This document shows positions 26,501 to 34,641 of a stretch of DNA of 64,000 bases, one piece after another. The notes under the pieces were generated by a model. That model made no database searches and was not told where the DNA came from. It saw only the letters and a list, made by a program, of their open reading frames with translations. Every line of letters begins with the position of its first letter. Within the stretch, counting starts at the first letter, position 1. Position numbers and translations under genes: made by a program. The stretch comes from an uncultured Hymenobacter sp. (lineage in GTDB: Bacteria > Bacteroidota > Bacteroidia > Cytophagales > Hymenobacteraceae): assembly GCA_913776615.1 (NCBI GenBank), contig CAJYPK010000060.1, forward strand, positions 1-64,000, read 5' to 3'.

Positions 26501-27581
26501 TACCTCCGCGGCCAACCCGGTGGTGCTGCGCTACCGCGCCCCCGCCACCCCACCCGACGATTTCCAGATCCTGATCGCCGCCGGTGGGACGAGCTACGTC
26601 GATGGCCCGGTAAGCCGCGAGGTAGCGGCCGGGGCTGGCCCCTCGCAGCTCTTCCCCATCGGCCGCAACGGTAATTACCGCCCGCTCACGCTCAACATCG
26701 ACATCGCCCCCAACACGGCGACGCTCTACACCGCCTCGCAAACCGAAGGCACGCCCGCCGACCAGACGCTCAACTCGCCGCTGGCGCGCATCTCGCGGGT
26801 ACGCTACTACACCCTCACTCCCAGCCCAGTACCTACGGCCGGCACGTTTGCGGGCAGCGTGGAGCTGAGCTTTGGCAATGATGACGGCGTAACCGATCCC
26901 AGCTCGGCCGACTTGGTAGTGGCCAAGAACAGCAACGACGGCACCCACTGGACCAACATCAGCCGCCAGTCGAACACGGGCACTACTCTTAAATCGGGCA
27001 GCTTCCAAAGCTTCTCCGACTTCATTCTGGCCAATACCGACCCCACCATTGCCGCCAATCCGCTGCCGGTGCAGCTCACCAGCTTCACGGCGGCCCGGGC
27101 GGCCGGCGGTGTGCAGCTGGCCTGGGCCACGGCCAGCGAGCGCAACAGTGCGCAGTTTATCATTGAGCGCTCGCTCGATGGCCAGACTTACGTTGCCGTG
27201 GCCAGCGTAGCCGCCCAGGGCTCGACCCAGCAGGCGCACCGCTACGCCAGCCTCGACCGCACGGCCCCGGCGGGCCGGCTCTACTACCGGCTGCGCCAGG
27301 TAGATGCCGATGGTACGGCGCGCTACTCACCGGCCGTTACCGTGGCGGGCCCGGCCGCCGAGTTTACCCTTGCCCCCAACCCCGCCCGCGAAAGCCTGCA
27401 CCTGCTCACCGAGCAGCCCACCTCCTACCTCATTCGCACGGCCCTGGGGCAGGTAGCCCTGCAGGGCACTACGGCTGCGGGCACATGCACCGTGCCCGTG
27501 GGGCACTTGGCTCCCGGTGTTTATTTCTTCGAGCTGCACGCGGGCACTGGCCGCGTAGTACGGCGCTTCGTGAAGGAATAA
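23523..27581 (+). CDS. Large T9SS protein with lamin-tail domain and tandem repeats
   Basis: The 1352-residue protein has a signal peptide (ends about residue 36), then a lamin-tail domain (IVISQLYGGGGNSGATYKND, FVELHNVS). Three tandem modules of about 100-110 residues follow between 24190 and 25200, each starting with a pattern like TAFNTPVGTPSAAQTYALSG and containing DVTVTAPSGYEV and IYVRL. Further regions are an FN3-like domain, a jelly-roll-like region (about 690-950), an FN3-like module (LAWATASERNSAQFIIERSL) and a sorting domain (FTLAPNPARESLHLL). Lamin-tail domains occur in secreted nucleases and adhesins; no nuclease motif is seen here, so an adhesin or matrix role is more likely. Confidence 0.85.
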   Translation: MNNPLFIKPTPVIQPVRRLLGALGLLLLPLLGWGQSTTIVISQLYGGGGNSGATYKNDFVELHNVSASSVTITGYALQYASATGTFTSANSVALSGTIPAGGYYLVGLAGGATGAALPTPDLSTTTINLSATAGKIALVNNGFTANITPTSANTVDYVGYGSTASNYEGSAAAPSSTGNTFSIVRGASGCADTNQNGNDFSVATTFTPRNSSSPANTCSTTAPTISVTPTAAFTAFNTPVGTPSAAQTYALSGSNLTTDVTVTAPSGYEVAQSAASSTTTPGAYATTQTVTVSSGGASATIYVRLTGATAGTYAGSVTNVSTTASASVAVTGNTTGLTVNPTSLSGFSTTQGTASTPAQSYTLIGAGLTSSVIVTPPAGYQVSQTSATTGFAADGTAVTVTQANATAGRTIYVRLSAAATAGAITGDITNATAGGATQRVAVTGTVAAPAPTLTVSRTTLTAFNAPAGTPSASQSYVLTGANLTSDITVTAPTGYEVSLTGTAGTYATSVTAAASSVQATSGQPIYVRLNSTTAGTPGGNVTNAGNGATTQNVAVTGTVVADPDASPVPTVAAGTPTTSSVVLTLGAGAGTNLLVVVRPSTTTATAPADGTTYAGATAYGAGAALGNGFVVFAAANATSVTVTGLASTSSYVADVYTYNVGTASGGENYGPASGTSAVFTTATPPPSAPGLLLLEEDFDYPSGTALVAQTASTGWQRIASNGSSFPVTTASDNLTRFTYPQGANFATMKPAGFTASSQASLAGGSSAEDIYKTFSSSQPSGNTTLYGAALINLSSMTGSAAEYFLSFSNITSSSTISIGRVFAQAATSGSVSGYRLGITGNNGTAVSGNFASTILSFNTTYVVVVKVDNSSGTDQASLYIFDNSTTTALPLAEPATPSAGPVSSGSATSQLAGITSFQLRQANGSFPNLTLDNLRVATGWGAVIGQPVLAAGSTTLAAGNYYGVRVSGTSTRVTTTGPVSIEKTLDLDGGVLVTSAANPVVLRYRAPATPPDDFQILIAAGGTSYVDGPVSREVAAGAGPSQLFPIGRNGNYRPLTLNIDIAPNTATLYTASQTEGTPADQTLNSPLARISRVRYYTLTPSPVPTAGTFAGSVELSFGNDDGVTDPSSADLVVAKNSNDGTHWTNISRQSNTGTTLKSGSFQSFSDFILANTDPTIAANPLPVQLTSFTAARAAGGVQLAWATASERNSAQFIIERSLDGQTYVAVASVAAQGSTQQAHRYASLDRTAPAGRLYYRLRQVDADGTARYSPAVTVAGPAAEFTLAPNPARESLHLLTEQPTSYLIRTALGQVALQGTTAAGTCTVPVGHLAPGVYFFELHAGTGRVVRRFVKE

Positions 27582-27591
27582 GTGCTTTAGC

Positions 27592-27640
27592 CTACGCGCA
27601 AAAAGCCCCTGGGTGCGTTACCCGGGGGCTTTTTGCGTAG
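27592..27640. terminator. Bidirectional intrinsic terminator
   Basis: CTACGCGCAAAAAGCCCCTG and its complement GGGGGCTTTTTGCGTAG flank a short loop. It sits between the convergent T9SS gene and the gene at 27653-28129. Confidence 0.85.
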
Positions 27641-27652
27641 CTACTCTTCGTG

Positions 27653-28129
27653 CTAATGTGACGCTGCCGTAGCTACCGGCCGCCGGGGCTGCACCTCGGC
27701 CACGCGCTGGTCGTGCAGCCAGGCCCGGGCGGGCTGCTCCTCGGTAAAATAGAAGGGAAATACGTTGTAGTCCGTAATCTGGCGCAGCAGCTGCTCGGTG
27801 CACTGGCCCTCCACCTGCGGGCGCCAGGTTGGCACGACCAGGCAGGCCAGAAACAGCGGCTGGCCCACCGCCCGACTGGCCTGCGGCACGAAAGCCTGGC
27901 TAAACCACTGGGCAAAAGCCGCATCGTGCCAGTTGCGCCGCCGGATGTCGAGCAGCCAGAACCGACACCCGTGTACCTGGGCCGTGGCCAGCAGGTGGTC
28001 GTAGCAGGCAGGCAGCGCGCTCAGCGGCAGCGGCCCGCTCCATTCTCCGCGCAAAAACCCGGTATGCGGTTCGTAGGTGCAGCTAAAAACATCGGCGGGG
28101 GTAGGGGCAGGCGCAACGGGCATAAGCAA
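27653..28129 (-). CDS. Hypothetical protein, possibly STAS/SpoIIAA-like fold
   Basis: The 158-residue protein has no signal or membrane segment. The pattern strand (GFLRGEWSGPL), helix (ACYDHLLATAQ), strand (CRFWLLDIRRR) and later strand (LFLACLVVP) resembles SpoIIAA-like or STAS-like proteins that are common in Hymenobacter-type genomes, but no phosphoserine motif is clear. The resemblance is structural guesswork. ATG 28129 has a close alternative at 28123. It diverges from the branching enzyme gene across a 219-base gap. Confidence 0.6.
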   Translation of the reverse strand: MLMPVAPAPTPADVFSCTYEPHTGFLRGEWSGPLPLSALPACYDHLLATAQVHGCRFWLLDIRRRNWHDAAFAQWFSQAFVPQASRAVGQPLFLACLVVPTWRPQVEGQCTEQLLRQITDYNVFPFYFTEEQPARAWLHDQRVAEVQPRRPVATAASH

Positions 28130-28288
28130 GCAAGGACGGCGGCGAGGCTGAAAAGTAAGCTGGACCGGGAGTCAGGCCCAACGCGCAGGATGGGCCGATG
28201 GTTGCGCCCGCCCTCGTTTTTGCTAGCCGGCTTAGCGGGCCAGCAGTCGAGTATATCCTAATCGGGTTAGCCCCGTAGAAGGATTCCT

Positions 28289-28324
28289 ATGCCGCTTGCC
28301 GCGCCAGTGAGGCTCAACTACTGA
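28289..28324 (+). CDS. Possible 11-residue leader peptide
   Basis: A short ORF, MPLAAPVRLNY then TGA, is preceded by AAGGA six bases before the ATG, an unusually good Shine-Dalgarno site for this phylum. It overlaps the 5' arm of the hairpin at 28292-28347. The composition is not obviously enriched in one amino acid, so classical amino-acid attenuation is not supported. It could be chance. Confidence 0.3.
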   Translation: MPLAAPVRLNY

Positions 28325-28347
28325 GAGCCCGCGCGGCGGCTTTTTTT
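28292..28347 (+). promoter_or_regulatory. Terminator-like hairpin directly before the branching enzyme start
   Basis: GCCGC-TTGC-CGCGC pairs with GCGCGGCGGC (4-base bulge) and is followed by eight T, which end one base before ATG 28349. Any transcript of the branching enzyme gene must pass this structure, as in an attenuator. Alternatively the true promoter lies within or after it and the gene uses a later start. Confidence 0.5.
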
Positions 28348-28348
28348 T

Positions 28349-30262
28349 ATGCCTACCGATATTCTAACTCCGCCCAAATCGAAGCCGGCCCAGCCTGCCG
28401 CTTCGGCCGCTATTACGAAAACCGCATCTGCCGTTTCTGCTAATACCGCTACTACCACCGCTGTTTCGCCCGCCGCCACTGCCCCCGTACGGGAGGGTTT
28501 CGGGGCCCTGCCCCACGCCGAGGGCACTACCTTCCGGGTGTGGGCCCCGGCCGCCAGCGCCGTGTCGGTTATCGGCACGTTCAACAACTGGGACAAAACC
28601 GCTCACCCCCTGCAAGCCGAAGGCGATGGCAACTGGGCCGCCGACCTGCCCGGCGTGCAAGTCGGCGCGGGCTACAAGTACGTGCTGACTACGCCCGCCG
28701 GCGAGCTTACCCGCAACGACCCCTACGCCCGCGCCATGACCAACTCGGCGGGCCACTCGCTGGTGTTCGACCCGCTGAACTTCGACTGGGAAGGCGATAA
28801 TTTCCAGATGCCGGCCTGGAACGACCTCATCATCTATGAGCTGCACATCGGCACGTTCAACGTGAAGGAAAAAGGGCACCCCGGCACTTTCCGCGATGCC
28901 ATCGAGCGCCTCGATTACCTGCAAAGCCTGGGGGTAAACTGCATCGAGATTATGCCGGCCACCGAGTTTCCGGGGGCTTATTCGTGGGGCTATAACCCTT
29001 CCAATCCCTTCGCGCTGGAAAGCGACTACGGCGGGGCCGAGGCATTCCGCGAGCTCGTGAAGGCCGCCCACCAGCACGGCATTGCCGTGATTCTGGACGT
29101 GGTGTACAACCACTTCGGCCCCGGCGACCTCGACCTGTGGCAGTTCGACGGCTGGCAGGAAAACGACAACGGCGGCATCTACTTCTACAACGACTGGCGG
29201 GCCGAAACCCCCTGGGGCCACAACCGCCCCGACTACGGCCGCCCCGAAGTGCGCCGCTACATCCGCGACAACGCCCTGATGTGGCTCGAAGACTACCACT
29301 GCGACGGCCTGCGCATGGATGCTATTGCCTTCATCCGCAACGTGCACGGCGAGGAAGACCCCGGTGCCGACCTGCCCGATGGCTGGAGCCTCATGCGCTG
29401 GGTCAACGAAGAGATCCGGGCCCGCCAGCCCTGGAAAATCACCATCGCCGAAGACCTACGCGGCAACCCCGCCATTACGGCCCCGACCGAAGGCGGCGGC
29501 GAGGGCTTCTCGGCGCAGTGGTCGTCGTCGTTTATCTACCCCATGCACCAGGCGCTCACGACCTTCGCCGACGCCGACCGCGACATGCACGCCGTGGGCC
29601 ACGCCATCTGCTCGGCGTATAATGGCGATGCTTTCCAGCGCGTTATCTACACCGAAAGCCACGACGAGGTAGCCAACGGCAAGAGCCGCCTGCCCGAGGA
29701 AATCGCGCCCGGCAACGTTGAAAACTACTTCGCCAAGAAGCGCATGGTGCTCGGCGCGGCCATTACGCTCACCTCGCCCGGCATTCCGATGCTGTTCCAG
29801 GGCCAGGAGTTTCTGGCCCCCGGCTCGTTCAACGACACCGAGCCGCTGGAGTGGGACTGGGCCGCCGCCCACGCCGGCCTCACCCAGCTCTACCGCGATC
29901 TCATCGCGCTGCGCCGCGATTTGCGCGGCGTTACGCCGGGACTGCGCGGCCAGGGCTGCCGCGTCTTCCACCTCAACAACAACGATAAGGTAATCGCTTT
30001 CGCCCGCTGGGACGCCAACCCCGAGGAAGCCACCGTTGTAATCGCCAACTTTGCCAACCAGGCCCACGAGAACTACACCATTGGCCTGCCCGCTGGCGGC
30101 GAATGGACGGTACGCTTCAACTCGGACTGGACGGGCTACGATGCCGACTTCCAGAACTTCCCGTGCTTCGGCGCGCATGCCGAAGGCGGCGACTACGATG
30201 GCTACCCCCAACACGGCAGCTTCGCCCTCGGTCCTTACGCTGTGGTAGTGCTCTCCCGATAG
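28349..30262 (+). CDS. GH13 alpha-glucan branching enzyme-like protein
   Basis: The 637-residue protein is a GH13 alpha-amylase-family enzyme with an N-terminal CBM48 (about residues 50-135, FRVWAPAASAVSVIGTFNNW). The TIM-barrel follows with GYNPSNPFALESDYGG, VVYNHFGPG and DGLRMDAIAF (catalytic nucleophile Asp). TIAEDLRGN carries the acid/base Glu and TESHDEVANG the transition-state Asp. The C-terminus is a small beta domain. The likely reaction is forming alpha-1,6 branches in glycogen, although a glycosyl hydrolase or transferase of related GH13 subfamily is possible. The first 45 residues are an Ala/Thr/Pro-rich linker of unclear use. Glycogen synthase lies 950 bases downstream. Confidence 0.85.
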   Translation: MPTDILTPPKSKPAQPAASAAITKTASAVSANTATTTAVSPAATAPVREGFGALPHAEGTTFRVWAPAASAVSVIGTFNNWDKTAHPLQAEGDGNWAADLPGVQVGAGYKYVLTTPAGELTRNDPYARAMTNSAGHSLVFDPLNFDWEGDNFQMPAWNDLIIYELHIGTFNVKEKGHPGTFRDAIERLDYLQSLGVNCIEIMPATEFPGAYSWGYNPSNPFALESDYGGAEAFRELVKAAHQHGIAVILDVVYNHFGPGDLDLWQFDGWQENDNGGIYFYNDWRAETPWGHNRPDYGRPEVRRYIRDNALMWLEDYHCDGLRMDAIAFIRNVHGEEDPGADLPDGWSLMRWVNEEIRARQPWKITIAEDLRGNPAITAPTEGGGEGFSAQWSSSFIYPMHQALTTFADADRDMHAVGHAICSAYNGDAFQRVIYTESHDEVANGKSRLPEEIAPGNVENYFAKKRMVLGAAITLTSPGIPMLFQGQEFLAPGSFNDTEPLEWDWAAAHAGLTQLYRDLIALRRDLRGVTPGLRGQGCRVFHLNNNDKVIAFARWDANPEEATVVIANFANQAHENYTIGLPAGGEWTVRFNSDWTGYDADFQNFPCFGAHAEGGDYDGYPQHGSFALGPYAVVVLSR

Positions 30263-30265
30263 GCC

Positions 30266-30430
30266 TTTAATGAGTGAATGAGTGAGGGGTGACTGAGTGA
30301 ATGGCTAGTGGCTATTCACTCAGTCACCCCTCACTCATGTACACTGAACAACTGCTGATACAGTGAGAGATAAATGAGCTAAATACCAACGGCATTCACT
30401 CCTTCACCCCTCACTCCTTCACTCATTAAA
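30266..30430. repeat. Family D repeat, three-arm copy
   Basis: Arm one (30266-30302, TGAGTGAATGAGTGAGGGG) can pair with either of two complementary arms, at 30313-30339 and 30392-30430. It lies between the convergent branching enzyme and nitroreductase genes. Related arms occur at 50782-50877 and 53386-53464, with AATGGTGAG-type variants. Confidence 0.75.
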
Positions 30431-30432
30431 CC

Positions 30433-31062
30433 CTACACCGGAGCCTGGTCGTAGCGCTCGCCGGCCACGGTGGGCCAGCCGCCCTCGAACATGATTTCGC
30501 CCAGCGGCTTACGGGCGCGGGGCGCGGTTTCGCGCTCTTTCAGCGGGTCGGGCAGGGTGTCGGGGCTACCAGGGTAGCCGATGGTGAACACCGACACCAG
30601 CTCGTAGTCGGCCGGAATTTGGAAGGCCGTGCGGGCGGCCTCCTGCGAGAAGCCGGCCATTTGGTGGATTTGCACGCCCAGCTCTACGCCCTGAACGGCG
30701 AGGGTAGCCACGGCCTGCCCCACGTCGTGCTTGGCCCAGGCGTTGGGATTACCATCGTGCGAAAAAGTAGTTTTAGCCACGGCCAGGGCCAGCGCCGACG
30801 CGTTTTTGGCCCACGCCTGGTTGAACTCTGCCAGCGTGCCCAGAATTTTCTGGAAGGTCTCGGGGCTGCTGGCTTTGCTGCCCACGATAAAGCGCCAGGG
30901 CTGCTCGCCGAAGCACGAGGCCGCCGAGCCAGCGGCCGTAAAGAGCTGTTGCAGTACCTCGGTAGATACTACCTGGTCGGCGTAGGCGCGGGGGCTGCGG
31001 CGTTGCGTCAGCTGGGGCAGAATGGGGTGCTCGGTCGCGAGCACGTTGGTGAGGTCGGCCAT
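30433..31062 (-). CDS. Nitroreductase family protein
   Basis: The 209-residue protein is a nitroreductase-fold FMN enzyme. The N-terminal QRRSPRAYADQVVSTE is the family's R-R-S-x-R FMN-phosphate-binding stretch. SCFGEQPWRFIVG corresponds to the N-x-Q-P-W-x-(F/Y) segment, and VFTIGYPG is a late conserved strand. Such enzymes reduce nitro groups, quinones or other electron acceptors with NAD(P)H; the substrate is unknown. It sits between the two glycogen genes on the opposite strand, with no obvious link to them. Confidence 0.88.
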   Translation of the reverse strand: MADLTNVLATEHPILPQLTQRRSPRAYADQVVSTEVLQQLFTAAGSAASCFGEQPWRFIVGSKASSPETFQKILGTLAEFNQAWAKNASALALAVAKTTFSHDGNPNAWAKHDVGQAVATLAVQGVELGVQIHQMAGFSQEAARTAFQIPADYELVSVFTIGYPGSPDTLPDPLKERETAPRARKPLGEIMFEGGWPTVAGERYDQAPV

Positions 31063-31212
31063 GAGAAAAAAGGGTTTTGCCGGCTTCTAAGCCGTTGGCG
31101 GGGCATTATGTTTTGGCAGCGGCATCGCTATTCAGTTTTTTTTAGCGTAGGAAGTACGAAGCGGCCCGGTTTACTTTGCCTGGGCTATCCTCTGCCCGTT
31201 TTTCTTTTGCCT

Positions 31213-33051
31213 ATGCAGCCCCAGCCCCACGCGCCCGAAGCCCTTTTTCCCGACTCGTTGTTAATAGAAGTAGCCTGGGAAGTGTGCAACCAGGTGGGCG
31301 GCATCTACACCGTTATTCGCTCCAAGGTGCCCGCTACCATGCCGGCCTGGGGCGGGCGCTACTGCCTGCTGGGGCCTTACTTTCCGCAGCAGGCCCAGGG
31401 CGAGTTTGAGGCCTACGACGACCACCAGCTCGCCGGCATGAACGACCCCTACGCCACGGCCGTGCGCACGCTGCGCGCCCAGGGCATGGACATCTGCCTG
31501 GGGGTGTGGCTCGTAACGGGGCGCCCCCGCGTGGTACTCATCAATCCCTTCCAGGTATACGACCGGCTGGGCTCGCTCAAGACCGATCTCTGGCGCGACC
31601 ACCAGCTGCCCGCGCCCGACAACGACGACCTGCTGCACCAGGTTATCGCCTTCGGTCACCTGGCTACCCAATTTGTGGAAACCGTAGCCCGCCAGACGGT
31701 GAATCAGTGGAAGGTAGTGGCCCATTTTCACGAGTGGATGACGGGCGTGGCCATTCCCGAGCTGCGCCGCCGCCAGGTGCCCGCGCACCTCGTGTTTACT
31801 ACGCACGCCACGCTGCTGGGCCGCTACCTGGCCATGAATGACCCCAATTTTTACGACCATTTGATGATGGTCGACTGGCGCAGTCAGGCGCGGCACTTCA
31901 ACATCGAGCCCGCCGTGAGCATGGAGCGCGCCGCCGCCCACGGCAGCCACGTGTTTACCACGGTAAGCGAGCTTACGGTGCGCGAGTGCATCTACTTGCT
32001 GGATAGAATTCCCGACGCGGTGCTGCCCAACGGCCTCAACATCGAGCGCTTCGTGGCCCTGCACGAGTTTCAAAATCTGCACAAGCTCTACAAGGATAAA
32101 ATCCACGAGTTTGTAATGGCGCACTTCTTCCAGTCGTACTCCTTCGACCTCGACCAGACGCTCTACCTCTTTACTTCGGGCCGCTACGAGTACCATAATA
32201 AGGGTTTCGACCTCACGCTGGAGGCGCTGGCCCGCCTCAACCACCGCCTGCAAGCCAGCGGCTTGGAAGGTCAGGTCGTAATGTTCTTCATCACCAAGCG
32301 CCCCTACACCAGCATCAACCCGCTCGTGCTGCAAAGCCGCGCCCAGCTCGAAGAAGTACGTCAGACCTGCCGCGCCATTGAGGAGCAGGTAGGCGAGCGC
32401 CTGTTCTACGCCGCCGCCGCCAGCCAGGACCACCGCCTGCCCGACCTCGACAGCATGGTCGATGACTACTGGAAGCTGCGCTACCGCCGCGGCTTGCAAA
32501 GCTGGAAAACTACCCAGCTGCCCTCCGTCATCACGCACAACCTCGTCAACGACCAGGACGACGACATCCTGAATTTCGTGCGCCGGGCCAACCTCATCAA
32601 TCACCGCCACGACCGGGTTAAAATCGTGTACCACCCCGATTTTGTGAGCACCACCTCGCCCCTCTTCGGCATGGACTACGGGCAGTTTGTGCGCGGCTGC
32701 CACCTGGGCGTATTCCCGAGCTATTACGAGCCCTGGGGCTATACGCCGCTCGAATGCGTGGCCCGCGGCGTACCGGCCGTCACCAGCGACCTCTCGGGCT
32801 TCGGCGACTACGTGCAGAAAAACGTACCCGACCACGAAGACAAGGGTATTTTCGTGGTGCGCCGCCAGGAGCGCTCCTTCGACCAGGCCGCCGAGGAGCT
32901 CACCGATATGCTCTGGAATTTCGTGCTGCTCAATCGCCGCGAGCGCATTACCCAGCGCAACCGCGTCGAAAGCTCGGCCGATATTTTCGACTGGAAAAAC
33001 CTGCGCGTGTATTATGACCGGGCCTACGCGCTGGCCCTGGAGCGGCACTAG
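31213..33051 (+). CDS. Glycogen synthase, GT3 (eukaryote-like) type
   Basis: The 612-residue protein belongs to glycosyltransferase family 3, the glycogen synthase type shared by eukaryotes and many Bacteroidota. It starts with IEVAWEVCNQVGGIYTVIRS (UDP-glucose loop) and has VAHFHEWMTG, TTHATLLGRYLA and SRYEYHNKGFD-like segments. The C-terminal FPSYYEPWGYTPLECVARG (E-x7-E motif) and VPAVTSDLSGFGDYV close the active site. UDP-glucose is the expected donor. ATG 31213 is chosen; the frame is open much further upstream, but that part overlaps the antisense nitroreductase gene and is not GT3-like. Confidence 0.93.
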   Translation: MQPQPHAPEALFPDSLLIEVAWEVCNQVGGIYTVIRSKVPATMPAWGGRYCLLGPYFPQQAQGEFEAYDDHQLAGMNDPYATAVRTLRAQGMDICLGVWLVTGRPRVVLINPFQVYDRLGSLKTDLWRDHQLPAPDNDDLLHQVIAFGHLATQFVETVARQTVNQWKVVAHFHEWMTGVAIPELRRRQVPAHLVFTTHATLLGRYLAMNDPNFYDHLMMVDWRSQARHFNIEPAVSMERAAAHGSHVFTTVSELTVRECIYLLDRIPDAVLPNGLNIERFVALHEFQNLHKLYKDKIHEFVMAHFFQSYSFDLDQTLYLFTSGRYEYHNKGFDLTLEALARLNHRLQASGLEGQVVMFFITKRPYTSINPLVLQSRAQLEEVRQTCRAIEEQVGERLFYAAAASQDHRLPDLDSMVDDYWKLRYRRGLQSWKTTQLPSVITHNLVNDQDDDILNFVRRANLINHRHDRVKIVYHPDFVSTTSPLFGMDYGQFVRGCHLGVFPSYYEPWGYTPLECVARGVPAVTSDLSGFGDYVQKNVPDHEDKGIFVVRRQERSFDQAAEELTDMLWNFVLLNRRERITQRNRVESSADIFDWKNLRVYYDRAYALALERH

Positions 33052-33062
33052 TGACTGAATGG

Positions 33063-33092
33063 GAGCCTACCACCGCGCGCGGCGGTAGGCTT
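33063..33092 (+). terminator. Hairpin after glycogen synthase
   Basis: GAGCCTACC and GGTAGGCTTC enclose a GC-rich loop. No long T-run follows, so termination would be partial and read-through into the gene at 33104 is possible. Confidence 0.45.
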
Positions 33093-33103
33093 CTGCATAA
33101 CCC

Positions 33104-33988
33104 GTGCGCAAGCTCCTGCCCTTCTTCTTAATTGCCCCGGTTGCCCTGGCCCAGCAATTCTGGCTGCAACCGACTGGCTTTCGGGTGGCCGCGGGGGCGG
33201 CCGTACCAGTGCAGTTACTAGTGGGTGATAATTTCACCGGCCATGCCTGGCCCCGGCCCACGCGCCGGGTGCGGCGCTTCGTGCGCTATGGCCCGGCCGG
33301 TTCGGCCGATTCTACCGATCTGCGCCCCGCCCTGCTCACCGATTCGCTGGCCCCTACCCTGCGTTGTGCCGCCCCCGGCACCCACCTGCTGGCCCTCACC
33401 AGCCAGCTGGCCTACCTCGAACTACCAGCCGCCGAGTTTACTGCTTACCTGCGCGCCGAGGGCCTGGGCTATGCCCTGCGCCAGCGCGATGAAGCCGGCG
33501 AAGCAGCTACTAAGCCCGGCCGCGAGGCGTACCAGCGCTCCGCCAAAGCGCTGGTGCTCGCCACGAGCGGCCCGCACCTGCCCAGCGCCGGGGCCGACAC
33601 CGCCTTCCGCCGCGTGCTGGGCCTACCGCTGGAATTGGTACCCGAGCAGAATCCGTATCGTCTGCGGCCCGGCGCCGCCCTGACCGTACGCGTGCTGCGT
33701 TACGGGCAGCCAGTGCCCGGCGCGCAGGTACAGGTGTGGCAGCTAGCGCCGCCCGCCGCCAAACAAACTACTACGCCTTCGGTTGTTCATTTCGCGACCC
33801 TTAGCAATGCGCAAGGCCGCGTGCTGCTGCGCCTGGTCGGGGCCGGTCCTTACTTGCTGGCTGCCGTCCGCATGGAGAATGCTCCTCCGGCGCTGACCCT
33901 TGCGGGCGCTCCTATCCGGCCCGACTGGCTCAGTACCTGGGCGTCGCTCACCTTTGGTGGCCCCGCCGGTAATAGCGCAGGTCGCTAG
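33104..33988 (+). CDS. Secreted DUF4198-like protein
   Basis: The 294-residue protein has a signal peptide (MRKLLPFFLIAPVALAQ). QFWLQPTGFRVAAGAAVPVQ, then VGDNFTG, matches the N-terminus of DUF4198 proteins, often found with TonB-linked or nickel/cobalt uptake systems. The C-terminal half is an Ig-like domain (NPYRLRPGAALTVRVL, YGQPVPGAQVQVWQL). Transport of nickel is a known association of the family, but no transporter is adjacent here, so the role is open. The start is GTG 33104. It is 52 bases after the glycogen synthase stop. Confidence 0.7.
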   Translation: MRKLLPFFLIAPVALAQQFWLQPTGFRVAAGAAVPVQLLVGDNFTGHAWPRPTRRVRRFVRYGPAGSADSTDLRPALLTDSLAPTLRCAAPGTHLLALTSQLAYLELPAAEFTAYLRAEGLGYALRQRDEAGEAATKPGREAYQRSAKALVLATSGPHLPSAGADTAFRRVLGLPLELVPEQNPYRLRPGAALTVRVLRYGQPVPGAQVQVWQLAPPAAKQTTTPSVVHFATLSNAQGRVLLRLVGAGPYLLAAVRMENAPPALTLAGAPIRPDWLSTWASLTFGGPAGNSAGR

Positions 33989-34104
33989 CTACACCTTGCC
34001 AGCTAGTTATCACCTGGCCTTCCGCCCAGCTTAATTTCGCGTTTTCCTTTTTATTCCTACCTTCGCCACTCAGCACCAATTTCTCATCCTCCCGCCGCGG
34101 TTTT

Positions 34105-34479
34105 ATGAAGTACTCCATCGATAAAAAAGAGAGCTACACTGTCATCACCATCGATGAAAAAAAGCTCGACACCACCGTTGCGCCAGACCTGAAATCGGAG
34201 TTCGTTAAACTCAACGCTGAAGGCAGTAACAACCTGATCCTCGACCTGCAAAACGTAAAATATACCGATTCGTCGGGCCTCAGCTCCATCCTCATTGCCA
34301 ACCGCCTCTGCAACTCTACGGGCGGCCTGCTGGTGCTCACCGGCCTGCAAGACCACGTGCTGAAGCTCATCACCATCAGCAAGCTCGAATCGGTACTGCA
34401 CATTCTGCCCACGGTGGAAGAAGGCATCGACCGCATCTTTTTGCACACCATCGAGCGCGACCTGACGGATAAAGAGTAG
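34105..34479 (+). CDS. STAS-domain protein (anti-sigma factor antagonist-like)
   Basis: The 124-residue protein is a single STAS domain. The conserved phosphorylatable loop is TDSSGLSS (residues 54-61) after NNLILDLQNVKYTD. In SpoIIAA-type proteins the equivalent serine is phosphorylated by an anti-sigma kinase to switch partner binding. No kinase or sigma factor gene is adjacent, so its partner is unknown. ATG 34105. A family C repeat follows. Confidence 0.88.
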   Translation: MKYSIDKKESYTVITIDEKKLDTTVAPDLKSEFVKLNAEGSNNLILDLQNVKYTDSSGLSSILIANRLCNSTGGLLVLTGLQDHVLKLITISKLESVLHILPTVEEGIDRIFLHTIERDLTDKE

Positions 34480-34486
34480 TTTTTTT

Positions 34487-34628
34487 AGCTGTGAGCCGTT
34501 AGCTGCTAGCCGTTAGCTTTTTGTCTTCGTTACAAGAGCCAACGCTTAGCGGCTAGCGGTTATGCTTTTTCCGGCGCTTTGCATTTGCCGAGCCCGGGAT
34601 CAGCCCGCAGCTAGCCGCCAACGGCTAA
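34487..34628. repeat. Family C repeat, imperfect copy
   Basis: Arms reading AGCTGTGAGCCGTTAGCTGC and CTAGCCGTTAGC face AACGCTTAGCGGCTAGCGG and CAGCTAGCCGCCAACGGC. It is less symmetrical than copies at 41686-41766 and 51364-51469. It fills the gap between the STAS gene and RNase Z. Confidence 0.65.
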
Positions 34629-34641
34629 TCGCGCAACGCCA

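Noticed and set aside
30619-31212. N-terminal extension of glycogen synthase
   Set aside because: It overlaps the antisense nitroreductase gene and shows no GT3 similarity. The GT3 sequence begins after ATG 31213.
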